Part shown: positions 36,222 through 44,089 of the stretch, one piece after another
How the letters are laid out: every line of letters starts with the position of its first letter
How positions within the stretch are numbered: position 1 is the stretch's first letter
Assembly: GCA_964616755.1 (NCBI GenBank)
Contig: CAZTSI010000005.1
Coordinates: 1 to 64,000, forward strand
DNA length: 64,000 nt
Direction: 5' to 3'
Source of the DNA: CAYNFR01 sp964616755
GTDB taxonomy: Bacteria > Bacteroidota > Bacteroidia > Chitinophagales > Saprospiraceae
The notes under the pieces: generated by a model
Databases searched by the model: none
What the model was told of the DNA's origin: nothing
Seen by the model: only the letters and a program-made list of their open reading frames with translations
Program-made: the position numbers and the translations under genes

Positions 36222-37619
36222 TTACAAGTGAATCACTTCATCATAGGCGGCCGCTGATGCCTCCATGATCGCTTCGCTCATTGTCGGGTGGGGGTGTACA
36301 GATTTTACCATTTCCATACCTGTTGTTTCCAATCTTCTCGCGACCACTATTTCAGCAATCATCTCTGTAACATTACTGCCAATCAAGTGTGCTCCTAAGA
36401 GCTCACCATACTTCGCATCGTAGATTATCTTTACAAAACCATCCGCTGACCCCGAAGCTTTCGCTTTACCAGATGCTGCAAAGGGAAATTTACCAATCTT
36501 AATCTCATACCCTTTTTCTTTAGCTTGTTCTTCGGTGTAGCCAACAGAGGCCACTTCAGGACTGCAATATGTACATGACGGAATGTTGTTATAATCTAAG
36601 GCTTGAGGATGATGTCCGGCTATTTTTTCTACGCAGATGATTCCTTCAGCCGAAGCCACGTGCGCCAAAGCTTGACCCGGCACTACGTCACCAATAGCAT
36701 ATATGCCTGGCACATTGGTTTGATAAAAAGAGTCAACCTTAATGAGTCCTTTATCTAGTGCTATGCCTAAGGTTTCCAAGCCTATATCTTCTATATTCGG
36801 AGCCACACCTGCAGCGGATAAAACGACGTCTGTGGAGAGTTCTTGGATTTCGCCAGATTTACGATTTTTTACCTTTACGACTAATCCTTTCCCCTTTTTT
36901 TCTACACTTTCTACACTCGAGTTGGCAAGTATTTGAATGCCTTTTTTCTTGAATATTTTCGCTAACTCTTTAGATACATCTTGATCTTCTCTTGGCAACA
37001 AACCTTGTTCTAAAAACTCTACTACCGTTACCTCTGTGCCCATAGCACTATAAAAATAAGCAAACTCTACGCCTATGGCGCCTGCCCCCATGACAATCAT
37101 TGATTTGGGCTGTTTTGCAAGCGTCATGGCCTCTCTATAGCCGATAACTGTCTTGCCGTCAATAGCTATATGAGGTAAGGCTTTTGCTCGGCCGCCCGTA
37201 GCGATTATAATATGTTGCGCCGTTATCTCTTCTTTTTTTCCATCAGCTTTGGTTACTTCCACTTTTTTTCCTCTGAGCAGTCTTCCATGACCTTCTATCA
37301 CGGTAATTTTATTCTTTTTCATCAAGAAATTAACCCCTTTGCTCATGCCATCAGCCACACTTCTGGAGCGTTGAATGACTTTATCAAAATTAGTCTTTGC
37401 ATTATCGATACTTATGCCATAATCTTCGGCATGCTGGATATATTCAAAGACTTGTGCCGACTTTAACAAGGCTTTCGTTGGAATACATCCCCAATTAAGG
37501 CAAACCCCTCCTAGATTTTCTTTTTCAATTATTGCTGTCTTTAGGCCTAATTGTGAAGCTCTGATGGCCGCTACATAGCCACCAGGACCGCTACCTATGA
37601 TTACTAGATCAAATTGCAT
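36222..37619 (-). CDS. lpdA: Dihydrolipoyl dehydrogenase (E3)
   Basis: The FAD/NAD enzyme reoxidises lipoamide in pyruvate, 2-oxoglutarate, branched-chain or glycine-cleavage complexes. From the ATG at 37619 it has 465 residues and starts directly with the FAD fold, MQFDLVIIGSGPGGYVAA. The redox pair is in GGVCLNWGCIPTKALL, the NAD motif is VMGAGAIGVEFAYFYSAMG, and the dimer-interface HxxxxE is in HPHPTMSEAIMEA. A longer ATG frame (37661) would add 14 residues, but it lies upstream of the predicted promoter at 37642-37649 and is rejected. No E1/E2 genes are nearby. Confidence 0.97.
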   Translation of the reverse strand: MQFDLVIIGSGPGGYVAAIRASQLGLKTAIIEKENLGGVCLNWGCIPTKALLKSAQVFEYIQHAEDYGISIDNAKTNFDKVIQRSRSVADGMSKGVNFLMKKNKITVIEGHGRLLRGKKVEVTKADGKKEEITAQHIIIATGGRAKALPHIAIDGKTVIGYREAMTLAKQPKSMIVMGAGAIGVEFAYFYSAMGTEVTVVEFLEQGLLPREDQDVSKELAKIFKKKGIQILANSSVESVEKKGKGLVVKVKNRKSGEIQELSTDVVLSAAGVAPNIEDIGLETLGIALDKGLIKVDSFYQTNVPGIYAIGDVVPGQALAHVASAEGIICVEKIAGHHPQALDYNNIPSCTYCSPEVASVGYTEEQAKEKGYEIKIGKFPFAASGKAKASGSADGFVKIIYDAKYGELLGAHLIGSNVTEMIAEIVVARRLETTGMEMVKSVHPHPTMSEAIMEASAAAYDEVIHL

Positions 37620-37641
37620 ATAGCTCGTTTTTTTTGACGTG

Positions 37642-37649
37642 CAAATATA
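37642..37649 (-). promoter_or_regulatory. -7 promoter element that fixes the lpdA start
   Basis: The minus strand reads TATATTTG, an exact TAnnTTTG match, 22 bases before the ATG at 37619 and downstream of the alternative ATG at 37661. Confidence 0.5.
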
Positions 37650-37803
37650 CGCTTTTAACATCTGTTTCTTGATTAGGTTGGATCATTTGATATGACGAGC
37701 GGACTTTTTACGTCAGTTTTATAATGTGCGTGATAATATCTTATCTTGGCATCGCAATTAAATACATTATAATATTATCGACCACTGAATATCCCATCCG
37801 TCA

Positions 37804-38274
37804 ATGAAAGTTGCTGTGTTTCCCGGATCTTTTGATCCAATAACCCAAGGACACGTAGATATTATACTACGCGCATTGCCCTTATTTGATAAAATTATTG
37901 TGGCTATCGGTGTCAATTCTACCAAGGCGGCATTGTTTAGTTTAGAGAGACGCCTACATTGGCTTGAGGAGGTATTTAAAGGAATGACAAAGATCGAAAT
38001 TGGCCATTTTGAAGGACTAACAGTGCATTATTGTCAGGCGATTGGCGCTCAGTACTTGGTACGAGGACTTAGAAATGCCTCCGATTTTGATTATGAAAAG
38101 ACCATTTCTCAACTCAACAATATCGTTGGAAAGAATATTGATACAGTTTTCTTCATCAGTCGACCTGAGTTTTCTCACTATAGCTCTACTATTGTAAGAG
38201 AAATCATTAAAGGAAATGGTGATGCATCACCATTTTTACCTCATTCTGTAGTGATTGAACCCAAAAAGCGTTAG
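37804..38274 (+). CDS. coaD: Phosphopantetheine adenylyltransferase
   Basis: CoaD transfers AMP to 4'-phosphopantetheine in coenzyme A synthesis. The 156-residue protein has the nucleotidyltransferase motif FPGSFDPITQGHVDI (His of T/HxGH), the substrate segment LVRGLRNASDFDYE, and SSTIVREIIKGNGD (ISSTxVR motif). It is divergent from lpdA and about 130 bases before pruA. Confidence 0.97.
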   Translation: MKVAVFPGSFDPITQGHVDIILRALPLFDKIIVAIGVNSTKAALFSLERRLHWLEEVFKGMTKIEIGHFEGLTVHYCQAIGAQYLVRGLRNASDFDYEKTISQLNNIVGKNIDTVFFISRPEFSHYSSTIVREIIKGNGDASPFLPHSVVIEPKKR

Positions 38275-38315
38275 CCACGAAAGACTATACTAAGCTACAT
38301 GTCGGTCTTGATTCT

Positions 38316-38323
38316 TATCTTTG
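38316..38323 (+). promoter_or_regulatory. -7 promoter element for pruA
   Basis: TATCTTTG matches TAnnTTTG exactly, 77 bases before the pruA ATG, in the 126-base gap after coaD. Confidence 0.4.
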
Positions 38324-38400
38324 GTTCTTCTGATGATAAACAAAATAGCTTCCTAAGCGTCTAATTGTAAGGTTTGTTGAAGTAACTGAAAAAAAGAAAT

Positions 38401-40026
38401 ATGAATAATGCCATCTTTAAAGTACCAGTAGCCACGAATGAACGGGTTTTGGACTATCGTCCTGGAAGTCCCGAAAAAGAGGCTGTATTACACCAAATTC
38501 AATCGATGAAATCTCACAAACGAGAAGTGCCGATGGTGATTAATGGTCAGGAGATACATACTAACAACAAAGCAAATCTTGCGGCTCCTCACGAAATACA
38601 TCATAGTTTAGGCTCGTATTCGACCTGCAATGAATCACACGTGGTGAGCGCCATATCTGCTGCGCTAAAGGCAAAAGTTGAATGGTCTAGAATGCCTTGG
38701 TCTGAGAGAGCAGCCATTTTTTTAAAGGCCGCTGATTTACTGAGCAACCCTCGCCGAAACCTCATGAACGCTGCTACCATGATGGCACAATCAAAAAATA
38801 TTTATCAATCTGAGATTGATTCGATCGCAGAGTTTGCCGATTTTTTGCGCTTTAACGTTCAATTCGTCACCGAAATGTACGCCCAACAACCCGAGAGCTC
38901 ACCGGGTATCTGGAATCAATTGGAATATCGACCTTTAGAAGGGTTTATTTTTGCGCTTACGCCCTTTAATTTTACTGCCATTGCGGGTAATCTTCCTTGT
39001 GCCCCAGCAATGCTGGGCAACACCGTAGTATGGAAGCCTGCTGACGCACAGATATACTCTGCGATCGTGATCATGGATATTCTGAGAGAAGCTGGTTTGC
39101 CGGATGGAGTAATTAATCTTATCTATGGGGACGGCCCCATGATTGGAAAGGTCATTTTTGGTCATAGGGATTTTGCTGGATTGCATTTTACTGGTAGTAC
39201 CGGGGTGTTTAACAGTTTATGGCGGACGGTAGGTAATAATTTAGACAACTACAAAAGCTATCCACGGATAGTAGGGGAGACTGGGGGGAAGGATTTTGTG
39301 GTTGCTCATCCTTCTGCGGATGCGGCGCAAGTAGCCATAGGACTAATCCGAGGTGCATTTGAGTACCAAGGTCAAAAGTGTTCTGCTGCTTCGAGAGCTT
39401 ATATTCCTAAAAATCTTTGGCCAGATGTGCAACAAATTCTCTTAGATCAAATAGCCACTCTAACGGTCGGCACTGTGGAGGATTTTAGCCATTTTGTCAA
39501 TGCTGTTATTGATAAAAAGGCTTACGACAAAATTACAAAGTACATCGCTGGCGCCAAACGTGGTAACGACGCCAAAATAATTGCAGGCGGGAAGAGCAGT
39601 AATAAAGTAGGATACTTCATAGATCCTACGGTCATATTGGCATCAAAACCGGATTATAAAACCATGTGCGAAGAAATATTTGGGCCTGTATTATCGATTT
39701 ATGTATACCCTGAGAAATCGTTCAGTAAAATACTAGAGACGGTAGATCAAACATCACCTTATGGCTTAACAGGGAGTATTTTTGCGAGAGACCGTCAGGC
39801 CATCATTGAAGCTAAAGAACGCTTGTATCACTCCGCGGGCAACTTTTATGTCAACGATAAGCCGACAGGAGCCGTAGTTGGTCAGCAGCCTTTTGGTGGG
39901 AGCCGATCCTCGGGTACGAATGATAAGGCAGGATCCATTTTGAATTTATATCGATGGGTATCACCGCGCACCATAAAGGAGAATTTCTTAACACCTACTG
40001 CTTATCATTATCCTTTTTTGGGATAA
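38401..40026 (+). CDS. pruA: L-glutamate gamma-semialdehyde (P5C) dehydrogenase
   Basis: The ALDH4-type enzyme oxidises glutamate semialdehyde to glutamate, the second step of proline degradation. It has 541 residues, the usual length for the stand-alone mono-functional form. The catalytic Glu is in VGETGGKDF and the catalytic Cys in FEYQGQKCSAASRAYIP. The NAD site includes FTGSTGVF, and the C-terminal QQPFGGSRSSGTNDKAG is diagnostic for P5CDH. Proline dehydrogenase is not in the window. Confidence 0.97.
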   Translation: MNNAIFKVPVATNERVLDYRPGSPEKEAVLHQIQSMKSHKREVPMVINGQEIHTNNKANLAAPHEIHHSLGSYSTCNESHVVSAISAALKAKVEWSRMPWSERAAIFLKAADLLSNPRRNLMNAATMMAQSKNIYQSEIDSIAEFADFLRFNVQFVTEMYAQQPESSPGIWNQLEYRPLEGFIFALTPFNFTAIAGNLPCAPAMLGNTVVWKPADAQIYSAIVIMDILREAGLPDGVINLIYGDGPMIGKVIFGHRDFAGLHFTGSTGVFNSLWRTVGNNLDNYKSYPRIVGETGGKDFVVAHPSADAAQVAIGLIRGAFEYQGQKCSAASRAYIPKNLWPDVQQILLDQIATLTVGTVEDFSHFVNAVIDKKAYDKITKYIAGAKRGNDAKIIAGGKSSNKVGYFIDPTVILASKPDYKTMCEEIFGPVLSIYVYPEKSFSKILETVDQTSPYGLTGSIFARDRQAIIEAKERLYHSAGNFYVNDKPTGAVVGQQPFGGSRSSGTNDKAGSILNLYRWVSPRTIKENFLTPTAYHYPFLG

Positions 40027-40103
40027 GGTAATTATAGGTTTTACCCGAATGATTACCCTTGATGCTGTAGGTATATTCGTTATTTAAAAGTATCACGACA
40101 CAG

Positions 40104-41477
40104 ATGAGATGTTTGTTTCTACTCGTCATAATCTTGAATTTGACCCAAGATGAATCATACGGTCAGCCGGTGATACAATTTGTCGAAGTGGCTAGCGGTT
40201 TTGTAAGCACAACAGATATCGTCTCAAGCCCTCAAGAAGATGATGTTTTATATATTGTTCAGCGACAAGGGATTGTGACCAGAGTAGCTAATATTGGTTT
40301 GGCTGAGGAAGTCCGCCAAGCCTTTATGAACATTCAGTCACTTGTTGTTTCTGGAGGAGAAAGGGGCTTGTTGGGCATGACTTTTCATCCTCTATATCCC
40401 GCTCAGCCATACGTGTATGTCAATTATACTTATAATTCGGCGACTAGCCTGAGCACTCAGATTGCCCGATTTGCGGTGGATCAAACAACTAAAAGTGTGG
40501 ATAATGCGTCGATCCTTCGCCTACTAAGTTTTGAGCAAGACTTCTCTAACCACAATGGTGGAGCTATGCATTTTGGCCCTGATGGGATGCTCTATATTGG
40601 TGTGGGTGATGGTGGCAGTAGTAATGATCCAAATAATCGAGGTCAAGATAAATTGAATCTTCTAGGATCTATTTTGCGCATAGATGTCAACAGCGATGAT
40701 TTTCCTAATGATGCCGTGAGAAATTATGCTATACCAGCCGACAATCCTTATGTTGGATATATGGACACCCTGTCGGAAATATATCATTTTGGCTTGCGAA
40801 ACCCGTGGCGAATTTCGTTTGATCGCAGTACTGGAGATTTATGGATAGCTGATGTCGGACAAAGCGCTCGAGAAGAGGTGAACAAACATTTTTTTGGCAG
40901 CGGTGGCGGAATGAATTATGGATGGAGTTGCAGAGAGGGCATGCGTATTACGTCCAATCCTCCTTGTTTGCCAGGCATTCTAGTAGATCCGGTGTTCGAA
41001 TATGACAGAACTCTAGGGCAGTCTATCACAGGTGGTTATGTATATCGAGGGCAACATTTTGATGGATTTAAAGGGCATTATATTTTAGCGGATTACGTTT
41101 CTGGGCAGGTTTGGACTATTGATGCAGCCAATCCTTCGATGGTGCAAATGAGCGGATCACTACTGACACAAATCTCCACCTTTGGTCAGTCTAAAAGTGG
41201 CGAGCTCTACGCCGCTAGGCTTTCTGCCGGAACAATTCATAGAGTTGTTGACCTATCTGATTGCGGACAAACGGCTGAGATAGTAGATCTACCTGTTTCT
41301 CGACAATACTTCAGTGATTCTCCTGTTGATATTCAATTGAATATCGGAATGAATGACAGTTTAAAGGTTGTGGCACCAGAAATAGCCCTAAACCCTAGCT
41401 TTGAAATGACCAGCTCGGCAAGCTTGAGTCTGATAGCCAATACTTGTATTGAATACTTTCTCAAAAATTATCGATAA
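40104..41477 (+). CDS. Exported PQQ-type sugar dehydrogenase-like beta-propeller
   Basis: A 457-residue protein with a signal peptide of about 20 residues. The propeller has soluble glucose-dehydrogenase (GSDH) motifs: GERGLLGMTFHPLY, NHNGGAMHFGPDGMLYIGVGDGG, SEIYHFGLRNPWRISFDRSTGDLWIADVGQ, GMNYGWSCREG and SITGGYVYRGQ. The last 70 residues (QYFSDSPVDIQLNIGM to LIANTCIEY) resemble a short beta module of the 3-coathanger type, with LNPSFEMTSSASLSLI. That module is common at the C-terminus of Saprospiria exported proteins. It is not a standard T9SS type A tail. The substrate is unknown. Confidence 0.9.
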   Translation: MRCLFLLVIILNLTQDESYGQPVIQFVEVASGFVSTTDIVSSPQEDDVLYIVQRQGIVTRVANIGLAEEVRQAFMNIQSLVVSGGERGLLGMTFHPLYPAQPYVYVNYTYNSATSLSTQIARFAVDQTTKSVDNASILRLLSFEQDFSNHNGGAMHFGPDGMLYIGVGDGGSSNDPNNRGQDKLNLLGSILRIDVNSDDFPNDAVRNYAIPADNPYVGYMDTLSEIYHFGLRNPWRISFDRSTGDLWIADVGQSAREEVNKHFFGSGGGMNYGWSCREGMRITSNPPCLPGILVDPVFEYDRTLGQSITGGYVYRGQHFDGFKGHYILADYVSGQVWTIDAANPSMVQMSGSLLTQISTFGQSKSGELYAARLSAGTIHRVVDLSDCGQTAEIVDLPVSRQYFSDSPVDIQLNIGMNDSLKVVAPEIALNPSFEMTSSASLSLIANTCIEYFLKNYR

Positions 41478-41560
41478 TCGAAATCAAGATATCGTATAGC
41501 CACATCGAGATTAGTTGACTTTCTCGAACCCTTTTTCTCATGGCCAACTTCTGTAACTTC

Positions 41561-43231
41561 TTACAGCAAAGTCTTAAATCGTGGGCGCCGAGGTGAAATA
41601 TTGCCCAAACGCTCCTTCTTACTGGCTTCAAAGTCGCTAAAGTTCCCTTCAAAAAAGACTACTTGACCATCATCTTCATAGGATAAAATATGTGTGGCCA
41701 ACCTGTCAATAAACCATCGATCGTGCGAAATAACTAATACGCAGCCTGCAAAATTTTCAATGGCTTCTTCTAGCGATCGCAAAGTGTTGACGTCAATGTC
41801 ATTCGTTGGTTCGTCTAATAGAATAACGTTGCCCCCTTCTTTTAAGGTGATGGCAAGATGAAGTCTATTGCGCTCTCCTCCTGATAAAATACCAACTTTT
41901 TTCTGCTGATCTGCTCCAGCAAAATTGAACTTGCTTAAATAGGCTCGTGCATTCACCTCTGCATTTCCTACCGTGATAATGTCATTTCCTTGGCTCACCA
42001 CTTCATAGATCGTTTTTTCTGGCAAAAGGTCTTTATGAGACTGATCTACATAGGCCAATTTGACAGTAGACCCGAGCTCTATTTGGCCATTATCAGGTTT
42101 TTCTTCGCCCATGATCATTCTGAATAATGTTGACTTTCCGACTCCATTTGGGCCAATAATACCCACAATGGCATTTCGCGGTATGTCAACGGTAAGACCA
42201 TCAATCAACATTCGACCATCATACGATTTTGAAATATTTTTGAGTTCAATAACTTTGTCGCCAAGTCTAGGGCCATTGGGGATATACAATTCCAGTTTTG
42301 CTTCCTTTTCTTTCCCTTCTTCGCCACTTAAGGTTTCGTATGCATTCAAACGTGCTTTACCTTTGGCTTGCCGAGCTTTTTGTGCCATTCGCGACCATTC
42401 TAATTCTCTTTTGAGTGTCTTCTGACGTTTAGATTCTGACTTTTCTTCTTGTTCAAGACGCTTGGCTTTTTGGTCTAACCAACTGCTGTAGTTACCTTGC
42501 CAAGGAATGCCTTCACCTCTATCAAGTTCTAATATCCAGCCCGCAACATTATCGAGAAAATACCTATCGTGCGTCACCGCAATGACGGTTCCAGGAAATG
42601 ATTTTAGAAATTGTTCAAGCCAATGAACGCTCTCGGCGTCTAGGTGGTTTGTCGGTTCATCCAAAAGCAAAATATCTGGCTTACTCAGTAACAAACGACA
42701 TAAGGCTACTCGACGACGCTCACCTCCTGAAAGTACGCTGATGGCTGCGTCATCTGGTGGACAACGCAAAGACTCCATCGCCATTTCGAGTGTATGATCT
42801 AGGTCCCATCCACCTAACTGATCCATTTTTTCTAATAGTTCACCTTGCTTGTCGATGGCCTTCATCATTTCATCATCTGATAATTCCTCTGCCAACTTCA
42901 TCGAAATATCCTCGTAGGCTTGCACTACATCCACTATGTGTTGGACACCTTCTTGCACGATTTGTTTCACCGTTTTTGACTCGTCTAACTCAGGTTCTTG
43001 TGCCAGATATCCAATGTTGTAAGTCTTATCAAAAGTGATTTTCCCTTGATAGTTGTCATCTAGTCCTGCTATAATTTTTAATAGACTAGACTTTCCAGAA
43101 CCATTCAGACCAAGTACTCCGATTTTAGCTCCATAGAAAAATGAAAGCCATATATTTTTTAAAACCTGTTTGCTCGGAGGGTATATCTTGCTGACGCCCT
43201 CCATTGAAAAAATTACTTTGCGATCTGACAT
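41561..43231 (-). CDS. ettA: ABC-F ATPase, EttA type (energy-dependent translational throttle)
   Basis: A cytoplasmic protein of 556 residues with two ABC cassettes and no membrane domain. First Walker A GLNGSGKSSLLK, signature LSGGERRRVALCRLLL, Walker B ILLLDEPTNHLD. Second Walker A GPNGVGKSTLFR, signature LSGGERNRLHLAITL, Walker B VILLDEPTNDID. The linker is charged and contains the ARQAKGKARLNAYE motif typical of EttA, which binds the ribosomal E site and responds to ADP/ATP ratio. The C-terminus (SPRRPRFKTLL) is normal. It converges with the sugar dehydrogenase-like gene. Confidence 0.96.
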   Translation of the reverse strand: MSDRKVIFSMEGVSKIYPPSKQVLKNIWLSFFYGAKIGVLGLNGSGKSSLLKIIAGLDDNYQGKITFDKTYNIGYLAQEPELDESKTVKQIVQEGVQHIVDVVQAYEDISMKLAEELSDDEMMKAIDKQGELLEKMDQLGGWDLDHTLEMAMESLRCPPDDAAISVLSGGERRRVALCRLLLSKPDILLLDEPTNHLDAESVHWLEQFLKSFPGTVIAVTHDRYFLDNVAGWILELDRGEGIPWQGNYSSWLDQKAKRLEQEEKSESKRQKTLKRELEWSRMAQKARQAKGKARLNAYETLSGEEGKEKEAKLELYIPNGPRLGDKVIELKNISKSYDGRMLIDGLTVDIPRNAIVGIIGPNGVGKSTLFRMIMGEEKPDNGQIELGSTVKLAYVDQSHKDLLPEKTIYEVVSQGNDIITVGNAEVNARAYLSKFNFAGADQQKKVGILSGGERNRLHLAITLKEGGNVILLDEPTNDIDVNTLRSLEEAIENFAGCVLVISHDRWFIDRLATHILSYEDDGQVVFFEGNFSDFEASKKERLGNISPRRPRFKTLL

Positions 43232-43396
43232 ATTTGTTTCTTAATGGATTTGTGGCGAAAATAAGTTAAAATGTCTATTGCATCGATGATTCTACAAAAA
43301 TCGCTTTTATTCCCGTCCTACACATCAAGACTTGGTATCATGTGCAATCATGTATAAAGTTTTTTTAATATATTTTCTTTAGTCACCGACTAGGTA

Positions 43397-43404
43397 TACC
43401 TTTG
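43397..43404 (+). promoter_or_regulatory. -7 promoter element for rpe
   Basis: TACCTTTG matches TAnnTTTG exactly, 22 bases before the rpe ATG, identical to the octamer before gyrA. The rest of the 195-base divergent gap shows no hairpin. Confidence 0.5.
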
Positions 43405-43426
43405 TCTATGGAATAATCTCTTATTC

Positions 43427-44089
43427 ATGGCTCATTTGATCGCTCCTTCTTTGCTGGCTGCTGATTTTCTTCAATTGAATGATCAGATTCAGCTTGTTAA
43501 TGACAGCGTGGCGGATTGGCTGCATATAGATGTGATGGATGGGACGTTTGTACCGAACATAAGTTTTGGTCAAGTATTAATGCCTTTTATTCGTAAAGCT
43601 AGCACTAAACCGCTGGATGTACATCTTATGGTGGCGCAGCCTGAGCGCTATGTCGAACAATTTGTAGACTTGGGTGCAAGTATCGTTACAGTCCATTATG
43701 AAGCCTGCACACATTTACATAGTACTCTCGAAGCGATTAAAAGGGCCGGCGCAAAATGCGGTGTGGCCATTAACCCACATACTTCGGTAGATCTCTTAGA
43801 TGATGTGCTTGAAGAAGTTGATCTAGTCTGTCTGATGAGTGTGAATCCAGGTTTTGGGGGGCAAAAATTTATCTATCGAACTTTAGCTAAAATATCCGCA
43901 TTGCAAAATAAGTTGATAGATCGCAACCTACACGTCTATATCGAAATTGATGGCGGCGTAGGTTTGCAGAATGCCGAACCAATGCTTCAAGCCGGAGCAA
44001 CTGTACTTGTGGCAGGAAGCAGTGTTTTCGGTTCAAAGGATCCTGTAATTGCGGTAAAACAATTGAAGGAAATCGGTATCAACTACTAA
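43427..44089 (+). CDS. rpe: Ribulose-phosphate 3-epimerase
   Basis: The TIM-barrel enzyme interconverts ribulose 5-phosphate and xylulose 5-phosphate. In its 220 residues: APSLLAADFLQL, WLHIDVMDGTFVPNISFG (His and Asp metal ligands), LDVHLMVAQPERY, VTVHYEA, SVNPGFGGQKFI (phosphate loop and Met) and IEIDGGVGLQNA (metal Asp). Its stop codon shares one base with the TonB-dependent receptor start (TAATG), so the two are translationally coupled. Confidence 0.98.
   Translation: MAHLIAPSLLAADFLQLNDQIQLVNDSVADWLHIDVMDGTFVPNISFGQVLMPFIRKASTKPLDVHLMVAQPERYVEQFVDLGASIVTVHYEACTHLHSTLEAIKRAGAKCGVAINPHTSVDLLDDVLEEVDLVCLMSVNPGFGGQKFIYRTLAKISALQNKLIDRNLHVYIEIDGGVGLQNAEPMLQAGATVLVAGSSVFGSKDPVIAVKQLKEIGINY

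Noticed and set aside
42060..42425. 121-residue plus-strand frame within ettA
   Set aside because: Antisense to the conserved second ABC cassette and linker.
43273..43359. 28-codon ORF in the ettA/rpe divergent gap
   Set aside because: No signal, no motif, no consistent composition; expected by chance.
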